Positions 26,540-35,207 of a stretch of 64,000 nt of DNA are shown here, in pieces (position 1 is the stretch's first letter; the number at the start of each line of letters is the position of its first letter). The DNA lies in IMG/VR virus record IMGVR_UViG_3300032240_001872, positions 1-64,000 of that record. The stretch is one strand, 5' to 3'. Under the pieces are notes generated by a model. The model saw nothing but the letters and a program-made list of their open reading frames with translations, did not search any database and was not told the origin of the DNA. The translations under genes were made by a program, and so were the position numbers. Source of the stretch: a virus.

Positions 26540-27233
26540 TATAATTTTTATTAGTTACGGAGAACCAAACGCTGAGGACAACTATCAGCGGGTTAAATCA
26601 CGATTTCCTTTAGTAAAGCGTGTTAAGGATGTTAAAGGAATACATCAAGCACACGTGGCGGCCGCCCGTAAGAGCTTTACTGAAATGTTTTGGGTCGTCG
26701 ACGGCGATGCTCATATTCTAGATTCTTTCAACTTTGATTATAAAGTACCCGAATGGGATTTAGAATGTGTGCATGTGTGGCGCAGTCGAAACCCGCTTAA
26801 TAACTTAGAATATGGCTACGGCGGAGTTAAACTGTTACCTAAAAAACTCACGATAAAAATGGATATATCAAAACCAGATATGACAACCAGCATCAGCACC
26901 AAGTTTAAAGCCATGGAAGAAGTTAGTAATATCACAGCATTCAATACAGATGCATTTAGTACTTGGCGAAGTGCTTTTAGAGAGTGTGCCAAACTCTCTA
27001 GCAAAGTTATCGATGGCCAAGTAGATACAGAAAGCGAAGCTAGGTTATATTTTTGGTGTCAGTTAAACACACATGTTCCGTTTGGAGCGCAAGGCTATGC
27101 AGGGGCGCTGTCTGGCAGAAAATTTGGCCTCGAGAACGTAGCTGAAATAAGTAAGATTAACAATTACGAATGGTTAAAAGAACAATATGAACTGGCTTAT
27201 AAGAATATTAACGACTCCCTGGCGCTGGTATAA
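26532..27233 (+). CDS. Glycosyltransferase-like protein, paralogue of the preceding gene
   Basis: A 233-residue protein from a GTG at 26532, which overlaps the previous stop by eight bases; an in-frame TTG at 26508 would extend it by eight residues. It shares IIFISYGEPNAEDNYQ, VKGIHQAHVAAARKS and WVVDGDAHIL (DxD) with its neighbour, then RNPLNNLEYGYGGVKLL. It is shorter at the C-terminus than the paralogue. Both probably arose by tandem duplication. The function is presumed sugar transfer. Confidence 0.68.
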   Translation: MYDIIFISYGEPNAEDNYQRVKSRFPLVKRVKDVKGIHQAHVAAARKSFTEMFWVVDGDAHILDSFNFDYKVPEWDLECVHVWRSRNPLNNLEYGYGGVKLLPKKLTIKMDISKPDMTTSISTKFKAMEEVSNITAFNTDAFSTWRSAFRECAKLSSKVIDGQVDTESEARLYFWCQLNTHVPFGAQGYAGALSGRKFGLENVAEISKINNYEWLKEQYELAYKNINDSLALV

Positions 27234-27288
27234 AACTCGCCAACATATTAAAGAATTGCGTAAGCGCGACCCATTTATCTACAAATGA
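27187..27288 (+). CDS. 33-residue basic small protein
   Basis: A short frame, ATG at 27187 to TGA at 27286-27288, which I translate as MNWLIRILTTPWRWYKTRQH followed by IKELRKRDPFIYK. It starts within the end of the glycosyltransferase gene and its stop overlaps the carbamoyltransferase ATG as ATGA, so it bridges an otherwise 51-base gap. The N-terminal half is hydrophobic and Trp-rich with flanking Arg/Lys, compatible with a membrane-associated amphipathic helix. The RDPFIYK ending recalls tiny proteins in marine T4-like phages. Function unknown. Confidence 0.55.
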   Translation: MNWLIRILTTPWRWYKTRQHIKELRKRDPFIYK

Positions 27289-28778
27289 TTACTTGGGGGA
27301 TATCAGCTAACAGTCATAATGCGGCAGTTGCTGTGTTTGCTAATGAACGACTGGTATTTGCTTCTGAAACAGAAAGATGGAGCGGAATTAAAAACGATCC
27401 AGACCTCGATAAAGATCTAATATACGATTTACATTATAAGGGTCTTACACCAGATCAAGTAGTTTGGTACGAGCGGCCATTAGTTAAAACTTTTAGACAA
27501 CTCGAGGCAGGACAAGGTTGGCGCTACAAAGAAAACAACATAAAAAGATATCTAAAAGAATATCTTCCTAGTACTCCAATAAAATATGTAAGCCATCACA
27601 AGAGTCATGCCGCAGGCGGCTACCATACCAGTGGGTTTAATAGTGCATGCATCGTTGTCATAGATGCAATTGGAGAATATGAGTCTCTTAGCATTTGGTC
27701 TGGCGTAGGAGAAGAATTACATAAAGTTTATAGTTTAGATTATCCTAATAGCATTGGTTTATTTTATAGTGCTATGACACAACGCTGTGGACTAAAACCC
27801 AACGAAGAAGAATATATTCTTATGGGAATGGCCGCATACGGAAATCCTAAAAGACTATGGAAAGAAATGCTTTCCGATTTTATAAGTTTGCCAAATGATG
27901 ACTGGGGACATATCTTCCGTCTCAAGCAAAATCTGCATAGAGGATGCCTAGATTGGAGGCCCGACTTAACTACCGAACAAGATATATTTGATATTGCGGC
28001 GGCTACACAATATATCTATGAAATGATATTTGAAAGAATATTAATGTGTGCCAGTCAAGATGTAGATCTTACGCCTAATCTTGTTATTGCGGGCGGGTGC
28101 GCATTAAACTGTGTAGCTAATCGCCTGGCAGGCAAGTACTTTAACAACGTTTGGATTATGCCTGCGCCCGGGGACAGTGGTAGTGCTATAGGAGCGGTGC
28201 TGGCCGCAAACCCAAATTGGAGGATGCGCACTGGAGAATTTACTCCCTTCCTTGGGCACGATATGGGAAGTCACGTAACTAATCATGAAATAGTGTCCTA
28301 TTTAGAACAACACCAGATATGCGGTGTTGCTAGAGGTCGAGCAGAGTTCGGTCCTCGTGCATTAGGCAATAGAAGTTTGTTAGCCGATCCCCGTGGCAAA
28401 GACATTAAGGAAACAGTAAATGCAATTAAACAACGACAACAATTTAGACCATTTGCTCCCGCAATTTTGGAGGAGCTATGCGACACTTACTTTGATATGC
28501 CTAGCGGTTGGAGTGATAGTAGGTATATGCAAGTCGTCGCTCGCTGTAGGGTTCCTGAGCTATTTCCTGCTATCGTTCATGCTGACGGGACTTCTCGTGT
28601 GCAAACTGTTCCAAAAGACGGAAGCAAGTTTAGAGAACTCTTAGAATTATGGTATGCTCGGACAGGATGTCCTATGTTGTTGAACACCAGCTTAAACATT
28701 AAAGGCAAGCCGATGGTTAATGATGCCAACGATGCGTTAGAATTTCAAAACACCTATAATGTCAAAGTGTTTACGTAG
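27285..28778 (+). CDS. Carbamoyltransferase (NodU/CmcH family)
   Basis: A 497-residue enzyme. The N-terminal ASKHA-like half has GISANSHNAAVAVF and the metal-binding HHKSHAAGGYH (His104-His114). The C-terminal half has the family signature GRAEFGPRALGNRSLLADPR, followed by FRPFAPA and LLNTSLNIKGKPMV. Members transfer a carbamoyl group from carbamoyl phosphate to sugars or antibiotics, via ATP. It is somewhat shorter than typical members (about 540-600). It follows the glycosyltransferase-like genes, so a glycan or nucleotide-sugar acceptor is plausible. Its 3' end overlaps the opposing gene by eight bases. Confidence 0.92.
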   Translation: MITWGISANSHNAAVAVFANERLVFASETERWSGIKNDPDLDKDLIYDLHYKGLTPDQVVWYERPLVKTFRQLEAGQGWRYKENNIKRYLKEYLPSTPIKYVSHHKSHAAGGYHTSGFNSACIVVIDAIGEYESLSIWSGVGEELHKVYSLDYPNSIGLFYSAMTQRCGLKPNEEEYILMGMAAYGNPKRLWKEMLSDFISLPNDDWGHIFRLKQNLHRGCLDWRPDLTTEQDIFDIAAATQYIYEMIFERILMCASQDVDLTPNLVIAGGCALNCVANRLAGKYFNNVWIMPAPGDSGSAIGAVLAANPNWRMRTGEFTPFLGHDMGSHVTNHEIVSYLEQHQICGVARGRAEFGPRALGNRSLLADPRGKDIKETVNAIKQRQQFRPFAPAILEELCDTYFDMPSGWSDSRYMQVVARCRVPELFPAIVHADGTSRVQTVPKDGSKFRELLELWYARTGCPMLLNTSLNIKGKPMVNDANDALEFQNTYNVKVFT

Positions 28779-29562
28779 CCCAACCCATATTAATTAGTAA
28801 ATTTTTTAATACACTATCGTCTGGTAGACTAGATGCAATAATTGAAGCTAGAACGTGATCATTTTCACATTGTTCACTTAAGACTGCCATTATTTCGTAA
28901 CTTCCCAACCAATACTTTGAATCTAATCTAGCTACTGCTCTACAAACTTCTGGGTCTAAAGACATTGCATTTGCAACAGCTGATCGAATATCCACACTCT
29001 GACCAAATTCTGATTGTAACGCATCTAGTGATGCAGTTGTATCTAATGTTATTGCTCTTACTAAGGCAATACGATTTTCGTCTTGTCTAAACTGCTCTGC
29101 TAAATTACGCTGTTTTTGTTCTTCTGTAAGATTTTTTTGGAATAACACCATCTCAGAGTATTCTTTTTCCATATCTATCATTCTTTGATGTAGCTCAGCT
29201 TCTTGGCGTACCATACTTGCTTCATCAATTTGATCTTGTTGAAGCTTCATAGATGCAACATCTTGCAGATATTGATTGTATAAATTCTTAGCTTCTTGTA
29301 CCATTCCATAAACTCTTTTAGATCTGTGTTTAGGATCCGACGTAAGAATATGATACTGGTCCCACACGTCTACATCTTTTCGATTATCATGGCCGGGCTC
29401 AACTATTATGTTTCCGTCGATATTATATTTTATTTTTCTGCCAGGCTTAGTAAATGCTTCCATAATGCTTCCTAAGAGAGGATAGGGAGCGTTCATTGAC
29501 AAAATGACTTCGTTGTTTTCTTCTATAGAAATATTAATTAAGGATATTGATGTATTGAGCAT
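28771..29562 (-). CDS. Unknown protein with central coiled coil
   Basis: A 263-residue protein. Residues about 80-165 are rich in Glu, Gln, Lys and heptad-like hydrophobics (NLYNQYLQDVASMKLQQDQ, RQEAELHQRMIDMEKEYSE), indicating a long coiled coil. The C-terminal ~90 residues look helical (IRSAVANAMSLDPEVCRAVARLD). No catalytic motif is seen. It overlaps the upstream gene on the same strand by 25 bases and the carbamoyltransferase end by eight. It may be a structural or scaffold-type protein. Confidence 0.65.
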   Translation of the reverse strand: MLNTSISLINISIEENNEVILSMNAPYPLLGSIMEAFTKPGRKIKYNIDGNIIVEPGHDNRKDVDVWDQYHILTSDPKHRSKRVYGMVQEAKNLYNQYLQDVASMKLQQDQIDEASMVRQEAELHQRMIDMEKEYSEMVLFQKNLTEEQKQRNLAEQFRQDENRIALVRAITLDTTASLDALQSEFGQSVDIRSAVANAMSLDPEVCRAVARLDSKYWLGSYEIMAVLSEQCENDHVLASIIASSLPDDSVLKNLLINMGWAT

Positions 29563-30248
29563 TGTGTGTTTACTATGTTGACCATTTCATTTTTAAATCC
29601 AGATCCTTCGACGCCTAGAAGATTTTCTATATTTTCTGTCATAAGTTTAAATCTTTCAAGATATTCCTCTCTCGAATATGTAAACTTCATGGGTCCTGCC
29701 CAGAAAATATTTTTTGTTACTGGATCATAAAACGGATTTCCGTTTAAACTTAGCGGATATGTGTGAGATTTCAGATCGCCTGCCGCTATATCAATGACTT
29801 GGATTAGCTGTTCTGAAGCCATTAAAAACTTAGGAAATATTTCTCGAAGAGCTGTTAATTTATCTTCTACTGCTATTAAATTTTCAAAAGGTATACCGTA
29901 GCTATTATATGGACGAGATTGCTCAACATAAGTTATCACCAATCCCATTATACTATGTAATTCTATCAATGTTGGTTTTTCAATAGCGACAGTTTTATTT
30001 GTATCTGAGAGATCACTGAGTTGTTTTTTTCTAATATATAATTCAGTTCTATCGCCGTACTCTAATGAATAGGTTTTTCCATTATAATCGCGATATTCTG
30101 CTTTTCCTGCACCGATTAGAAAAAACCCAGTAGGAGCAATTTCCCACATGCGGTCGCCATCTTGATTGACCCTAGCAACATTGTTGTAGAAAGAATCGGA
30201 CAATTCTGGAGTCCATGACAGCAGTTTTTGTTGTAGAATTTCAAGCAT
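29538..30248 (-). CDS. Unknown protein
   Basis: A 236-residue protein that I do not recognise. It has NNVARVNQDGDRMWEIAPTGFFLIGAGKAEYRDYNGKTYS near the front (positions about 22-60), a beta-rich stretch, and a helical C-terminus. It is the head gene of a two-gene leftward unit with the coiled-coil protein. A CATAAATA box lies 20 bases before its ATG, at the stop of the upstream radical SAM gene. No function is offered. Confidence 0.62.
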   Translation of the reverse strand: MLEILQQKLLSWTPELSDSFYNNVARVNQDGDRMWEIAPTGFFLIGAGKAEYRDYNGKTYSLEYGDRTELYIRKKQLSDLSDTNKTVAIEKPTLIELHSIMGLVITYVEQSRPYNSYGIPFENLIAVEDKLTALREIFPKFLMASEQLIQVIDIAAGDLKSHTYPLSLNGNPFYDPVTKNIFWAGPMKFTYSREEYLERFKLMTENIENLLGVEGSGFKNEMVNIVNTQCSIHQYP

Positions 30249-30267
30249 TATTAATCCCGGTATACCT

Positions 30268-31215
30268 TTATTTATGCTTGGGCATCTTACTGTCTGCAGA
30301 GCTTACACAAGAGTCTGTAACGCACAAACTTGGAGTTTTTAATAAACTAAAATTTGTTAATGTTCCTATAGATTCTTCTTTGCAAGAATACCCTCGTTTA
30401 ACTTCATTTCCTCGGATAATTAGTCCTTGGAATCCTGCAGAGCACTTCCAGTTCTTAAATCTATTGAATCCTAATGCGTTGAATCTTTCAGCTTGATCAA
30501 TATAGTAGTTGTTAATTCCGTCAGTTAATCTAATCTGAAACCCTTCTTGCTGTTCAAAATCGTCTTGCATAATTCTAATCATCTCGGGCGTGTAGCCGTC
30601 AACAATGGCAGTAGCAGTATTGTTACTCTGCGGTTTAAGGGTAACGTTGATTCCTTTAGATCGAAATCTGTTACATCTTTCCAAGGTTTCAAAAAACTTA
30701 TCAGGAACCATAACTTGATTAATAGTGACATGCACTAAATCTTCCATGAGCTGTAGGCACTTATCGCTGAATTCATTTTCCTTTGCAAACTCTGCATGAA
30801 AGCTGGCTGTAATGCTCCTTCTTTGTAACATTTCTGTCGATATATGCCATCGTTTCCACCAATTTAAACTAGGACTTAGATTGGTAGTCATATGTACTGA
30901 TTGGTACGGAGATTCTAGTTCGTCTAGATATTTGATTAACTCTAGTAGATTTTTATAGGCAGTAGGTTCGCCGCCACTAAAACTCCAATGAAACTCAGTA
31001 AAACCATTTAGTCTTGCTTGTCTTTTGATTTCATCTATAGTGTTTTTATATATGTCCAACGATTCATGGTCCGGGGTATCGTTTCGAGCATATGGCCAAC
31101 AGTAAGAGCAATTATAGTTACAAAATCTACCTAGTATCCAACTAACATTAAATCTAGGATTATCTAGTAAAGTTTGTTGCCCGAAATAATTAATTTGTTC
31201 TAGAGGTATTGTCAT
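30268..31215 (-). CDS. Radical SAM enzyme
   Basis: A 315-residue radical SAM protein. The [4Fe-4S] motif CNYNCSYC has Cys32, Cys36 and Cys39. The SAM-binding GGEPT is in FSGGEPTAY. Late cysteines (CSAGFQGL, GYSCKEE, CVTDSCVSS) suggest auxiliary cluster binding as in SPASM/twitch proteins. It overlaps the upstream cobalamin-binding-type radical SAM gene by 26 bases, giving a run of three radical SAM genes. Overall order resembles the proteins at 53557, 58407 and 62305 (WxLGxRCNYxCxYC), so these form one subfamily. Substrate unknown. Confidence 0.9.
   Translation of the reverse strand: MTIPLEQINYFGQQTLLDNPRFNVSWILGRFCNYNCSYCWPYARNDTPDHESLDIYKNTIDEIKRQARLNGFTEFHWSFSGGEPTAYKNLLELIKYLDELESPYQSVHMTTNLSPSLNWWKRWHISTEMLQRRSITASFHAEFAKENEFSDKCLQLMEDLVHVTINQVMVPDKFFETLERCNRFRSKGINVTLKPQSNNTATAIVDGYTPEMIRIMQDDFEQQEGFQIRLTDGINNYYIDQAERFNALGFNRFKNWKCSAGFQGLIIRGNEVKRGYSCKEESIGTLTNFSLLKTPSLCVTDSCVSSADSKMPKHK
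30269..30276 (-). promoter_or_regulatory. Late-promoter-like box CATAAATA
   Basis: On the minus strand it is 20 bases before the ATG at 30248 and overlaps the stop codon of the upstream gene. It would drive the two unknown genes 29538 and 28771 on their own. Confidence 0.5.
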
Positions 31216-32821
31216 TCTTTAATTTTTCTAGTAGTGGGGTAAAATATTGTTCTATAACTGTGTCAAAATATAATTTCGTCATGTCTATAGAGTTTAGCAG
31301 ATCTTTGTATTCCTGCTGTGACATGTTCTTTGTTAATTCTCTATTTGAAAGTATAGGATGATTGAGAGACGATTTATAAAAATCACCCGTGTATATTCTT
31401 TTAGGTACTGATCGATCGTACGAAGCGGCTAATTCGGTGGCTTGTTCAAATGTATATATTCCGCTACAGTCTTCTTTCTTTTTCCAGCTGACTCTATCGT
31501 ATGCTGTTTTAATTTCTCCAAAGTAATATCCGTGTTTATCGTAATTCTTGTCAAACTCACTCTTATATATCCAGTGGTTTCCGTGCTCAGTAGTATCTTT
31601 TCCATCAAAGATGTTTATCGGAAACACCCAAGATTCGTGTATAGGACATTCTGGATCTCGCAAATAATCACAAGTAGATGCAATAGATTCTTCCGGTTCG
31701 GTCGGAAGTCCTACCATAAAACCTGCTTGGATGTGTACATCATTACCCCATACTTCTTTGCATTTAGCAAGAGCTTCTTTTGTTTTTTCGGCCTTCATCG
31801 CTTTTCCAACTGCTTTTCCTGCGCCTGGATGAAATGTTTCAACTCCCATATAAGTTTGTTCTAGACCTATTTCTTTAAGTAACGTAATCTGTTCAGGGTG
31901 TACTGCTAATAAGTCTAATCTTGTATAGCACCAGAACTTAATTTTAAAAGGTAACGAATTAACTACCTCTTTAAACATTAGTAATTTTTCTGTAGTATCA
32001 TTAAAGGTATCATCCATAATGTAATACTGTGTTATTCCCCAACGATTATAATTTTCTAGCAATTCATCTTTTAATACTTCTTTGTATTTTAGATAATCGT
32101 CTATATTTTTTTGCCCTATGAGAGGATAAGAGCAGTATGTACATTTGAATCTGCATCCGCGAGCTACCTCTAAAGAAAGCGTTTCGTTGGGAGTAATAAA
32201 GTCGTAGTCAGTGTATGATGTTTTGCTTTTTCTAAAATCCCACACCGGAAGTTGTGCTTTATAATCGTAATCAAGAACTTTATTGAATAGTCTTTTCTTA
32301 GAACGACCGGTTACTGAATCTAGGTAATCAATAACCATTGTTTCTGATAAGCCGTATATAAAATTATCTACGTCTTGAAAATCTGTAAAAAATCCTATTC
32401 CAGACCCACCAAATACAATTTTAGTTTTTGAATTTAAATTTTTAATACAGTCAAACCATGGGGCCTGGCGACCTGCGGCAATCTCATCAATTAATCTTTT
32501 TGAATACATAGACTCTGTATCAAATCTAAGTATATCAGTTTCTCTTCTATCTCTACCGGGCACTTCTGTACTTAATGGTTCGCCAGGAATGCGCATAGGC
32601 ATAAAAGTAGTAGAAAACCCAACCATATAGGTTTCTTCTCCGACTGTATTTTTTAATATTTCATTGTACATTTCTCCGTCAATTGCTGAAGAAAAATTAA
32701 CCACAAGGCAAGTGTACCCATTATCTCTAATATGAGATGCCAATCGATAAGCTCCATAGTTTCTAGTCTTGGTATCTTGAACTGGCGTATCTGCAAATAT
32801 TATTACATTAAATTTTGGCAT
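31190..32821 (-). CDS. Radical SAM enzyme with N-terminal B12-binding-like domain
   Basis: A 543-residue protein. Residues 1-170 look like a Rossmann cobalamin-binding domain as in class B radical SAM enzymes (RNYGAYRLASHIRDNGY, TYMVGFSTT, KIVFGGSGIG). The classic DxHxxG cobalamin loop is not seen, so B12 binding is uncertain. The cluster motif CRFKCTYC has Cys223, Cys227 and Cys230. IMDDTFNDTTEKL and MGVETFHPGAGKAVGKAM are shared with the next gene. It overlaps that gene by 14 bases; the two are tandem paralogues. Methyl transfer or C-C chemistry is the family role; the substrate is unknown. Confidence 0.9.
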   Translation of the reverse strand: MPKFNVIIFADTPVQDTKTRNYGAYRLASHIRDNGYTCLVVNFSSAIDGEMYNEILKNTVGEETYMVGFSTTFMPMRIPGEPLSTEVPGRDRRETDILRFDTESMYSKRLIDEIAAGRQAPWFDCIKNLNSKTKIVFGGSGIGFFTDFQDVDNFIYGLSETMVIDYLDSVTGRSKKRLFNKVLDYDYKAQLPVWDFRKSKTSYTDYDFITPNETLSLEVARGCRFKCTYCSYPLIGQKNIDDYLKYKEVLKDELLENYNRWGITQYYIMDDTFNDTTEKLLMFKEVVNSLPFKIKFWCYTRLDLLAVHPEQITLLKEIGLEQTYMGVETFHPGAGKAVGKAMKAEKTKEALAKCKEVWGNDVHIQAGFMVGLPTEPEESIASTCDYLRDPECPIHESWVFPINIFDGKDTTEHGNHWIYKSEFDKNYDKHGYYFGEIKTAYDRVSWKKKEDCSGIYTFEQATELAASYDRSVPKRIYTGDFYKSSLNHPILSNRELTKNMSQQEYKDLLNSIDMTKLYFDTVIEQYFTPLLEKLKNDNTSRTN

Positions 32822-34421
32822 TTCTTAACTTAATTAGTAATAGATTAAAATAGTCAGTATGCACCGTGTTATAATAAAGTTCATCAAAATTGATATTATC
32901 CATAATATTTCTATATTCTCGTGGTGTCATATCGATAGTGGCTTCTCTATCACGCAGTATAGGATGATTAAAGCTACTTGCGTAAAAATCACCACGACGC
33001 TCTCTTTGGTAAGGTTTAAGTTCCGCTAGAGTAGCATCCGCTATGTCTTGCGCTATGGCAAAAGAGGGAATGTCAGTATCATCATCCTTTTGCCAGGCCA
33101 GCATGCCTTCCACACCTGTATGGGGAAAGTAGTAGCCAAAATCTTCGTAGTTGTTGTCAAACCAGCTGGTGGGGAACCACTTGTTGCGTTCTGATTTTTT
33201 GACTATGTTTAAAGGGTAACAAGTGCTGATGTCCAAAGGACAGTCTGTTTGCTTTAACCAGTCAACGGTTTGACGCCAACTGGCTTGTGTTTCGTAGGGC
33301 AAGCCAATCATAAAGCCGCCTTCCATCCACACACGGTCTCCCCATACTTCTTTGGCTTTGTATAGTGTATCCTTGCGGCGACTGCTGGGCATGCCTTTGC
33401 CGATAGTCTTGCTACTCTTATCGTTAAACGTTTCAAGACCAAAGAACGTTTCAGCAATACCTATTTCTTTAAGCAACATCATTTGTTCAGGATGTGTGGC
33501 CAGCAAGTCAATACGTGTATAACACCAGAACTTGATTTTAAAAGGCAAGTCGCTCATGACCTTGGCCAGCATTTCTAACTTTTCAGTGCTGTCGTTAAAT
33601 GTGTCATCCACAATAAAGTATTTGGTAGTGCCCCAACGTTCGTAGTTCTCTAACAGCTCATCTCGTATGTGTGTGGAATACTTGAGATAGTCGTTAACAT
33701 TCTTCTGTCCAATGAGAGGAAAGTTGCAGAAGGCACATTTGAATCTACATCCACGCCCTACTTCAAGCACTTGCGTTTCCTGTGGTTGTATAAAGTCCCA
33801 CTCAGTATAACGTGTACTGCTTTCACGAAAGTCCCATGTAGGTTGGTGTGCTTTACGGTCATGGTCAACAAATTTGCTAAAGATTCGTTTACTTTTACCA
33901 CTGAGCTTGTCCAGCAAGTCTATGGTCATGGTTTCAGCGATACCAAATATAACATGATCAACATTTGGTATATCCATATAGAAATCTGCTTTTGCACCAC
34001 CCAATACTATCTTGAGTTTGGGATTAATTGTTTTTGGATACTGCAACCATTCAGCAACTTCATTCTTACCAAACTTGACCACAAGATTGTCTTTGCGCCA
34101 GTCTAGTTTTTCATTTTTGTCGTGGCTTAGTTCGTGTTGAACGCCTATGTGATGTCCGGGTATCTGATTGGTATATTCTCCGGGTTTTTCTGGCCAACGG
34201 TATGGCAACCATGTGGTACTGAAACCGACCATAAGAGTATTAGGACCAACTGTTAGATCTAGTATTTCTTTGTACAGATCAAATGTCAATGCAGAACTAA
34301 AATCTATAACGATACATGAATAGCCATTAGCACGTATATGGCTGGCTATTCTATGTACACCATATCCTCTAATCTTATGGTGTGGGTAGGGGGCATCTGC
34401 AAACAGAATTACATCGAACAT
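32808..34421 (-). CDS. Radical SAM enzyme with N-terminal B12-binding-like domain, paralogue
   Basis: A 537-residue close paralogue of the following gene. Shared segments include RGYGVHRIASHIRANGYSC, GRGCRFKCAFCNFPLIGQK (Cys225, Cys229, Cys232), DDTFNDSTEKLEM, KFWCYTRIDLLATHPEQ and a C-terminal FNHPILRDRE/MTPREYRNIM block. It is the head of a leftward operon; its ATG is four bases after a CTTAAATA box. A third, more distant relative is at 42632. Like its neighbour it lacks an obvious DxHxxG, so cobalamin use is inferred from domain position only. Confidence 0.9.
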   Translation of the reverse strand: MFDVILFADAPYPHHKIRGYGVHRIASHIRANGYSCIVIDFSSALTFDLYKEILDLTVGPNTLMVGFSTTWLPYRWPEKPGEYTNQIPGHHIGVQHELSHDKNEKLDWRKDNLVVKFGKNEVAEWLQYPKTINPKLKIVLGGAKADFYMDIPNVDHVIFGIAETMTIDLLDKLSGKSKRIFSKFVDHDRKAHQPTWDFRESSTRYTEWDFIQPQETQVLEVGRGCRFKCAFCNFPLIGQKNVNDYLKYSTHIRDELLENYERWGTTKYFIVDDTFNDSTEKLEMLAKVMSDLPFKIKFWCYTRIDLLATHPEQMMLLKEIGIAETFFGLETFNDKSSKTIGKGMPSSRRKDTLYKAKEVWGDRVWMEGGFMIGLPYETQASWRQTVDWLKQTDCPLDISTCYPLNIVKKSERNKWFPTSWFDNNYEDFGYYFPHTGVEGMLAWQKDDDTDIPSFAIAQDIADATLAELKPYQRERRGDFYASSFNHPILRDREATIDMTPREYRNIMDNINFDELYYNTVHTDYFNLLLIKLRNAKI

Positions 34422-34425
34422 GCTG

Positions 34426-34433
34426 TATTTAAG
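34426..34433 (-). promoter_or_regulatory. Late-promoter-like box CTTAAATA
   Basis: Minus strand; followed by CAGC and the ATG at 34421. It abuts the plus-strand box at 34433-34440, so one divergent control region of under 30 bases serves both genes. Confidence 0.5.
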
Positions 34434-34440
34434 ATAAATA
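34433..34440 (+). promoter_or_regulatory. Late-promoter-like box GATAAATA
   Basis: Plus strand; followed by CCTACATA and the ATG at 34449. The SGNH block I starts 11 residues in, which supports this start and hence the very short leader. Confidence 0.6.
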
Positions 34441-34448
34441 CCTACATA

Positions 34449-35207
34449 ATGAAAAACTTTGAATCAGTACTTGCATTTGGCGATAGCCATACAGTTGGCG
34501 CAGAAACTATTGTAAATTTAGAAGATTTAGATCTTGTACTGTCTGGTAAAAAATCTCAGTGGGAAGCTGAAGAGATTACAAAATCTCTTGCCTTTCCTGC
34601 CAAGGTTGCGGCCTCTCTTAATATTCCTTGTTTCAACTACGCTATGTCTGGTGGAAGTAACGACCGTAGTATTAGATTATTATCAGATGCTCTTATAAGT
34701 CATCCAAACAGTCTTGTATTATTTTGTTATACTGCTGGCGAAAGAAGAGAATTTTATTATCCAGACAAAGGTAATTTCTTAGGTAGAGATAATGATGATT
34801 ATCTACAACTTGGTATACAATGGTACGGCGCTATTAAAGACAAGGCTGATGAATTTGCGTGTTTTGCTTCTGTTAATGATTATTTTGTAGAAAATATTCT
34901 GAGAGTCAATAAGACAGAAAACTCAAGATTCGTTAACATGATGCAATATGTTGAATTGGTCTGTGAAAAACATGCTTTAGATTATAGACATATATTATTA
35001 TATCCGGGATTGGTAACATATAATAAAACCAAAACGTGGCATTCACTGGATCATACAAAGATATTAAACTTAGCCGGGTTTACCAACGAGGGGTATGGAT
35101 CTTATCTCGAATGGGCAGAACGCTACAATTTTGAAAAGGGCCCATTTCACCACTACAAAGAAGAAGCCCATTTGGCTTTATCAAATAAAATATTGGAGAC
35201 ACTATGA
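34449..35207 (+). CDS. SGNH/GDSL-like hydrolase
   Basis: A 252-residue protein from the ATG at 34449. GDSH at 11-14 (LAFGDSHTVGAE) is the nucleophile block of SGNH hydrolases, and YAMSGGSNDRS at about 58 resembles the second conserved Gly/Asn block. A late His (GPFHHYKEEAH) could complete the triad. Such enzymes cleave esters, often O-acetyl groups from polysaccharides. An in-frame start at 34338 would lie inside the opposing gene and lacks support. It overlaps the SpeD-like gene by four bases. Confidence 0.75.
   Translation: MKNFESVLAFGDSHTVGAETIVNLEDLDLVLSGKKSQWEAEEITKSLAFPAKVAASLNIPCFNYAMSGGSNDRSIRLLSDALISHPNSLVLFCYTAGERREFYYPDKGNFLGRDNDDYLQLGIQWYGAIKDKADEFACFASVNDYFVENILRVNKTENSRFVNMMQYVELVCEKHALDYRHILLYPGLVTYNKTKTWHSLDHTKILNLAGFTNEGYGSYLEWAERYNFEKGPFHHYKEEAHLALSNKILETL

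Noticed and set aside
34338-34448. N-terminal extension of the SGNH hydrolase
   Set aside because: It would lie inside the opposing radical SAM gene; the ATG at 34449 follows a late box and places GDSH normally.
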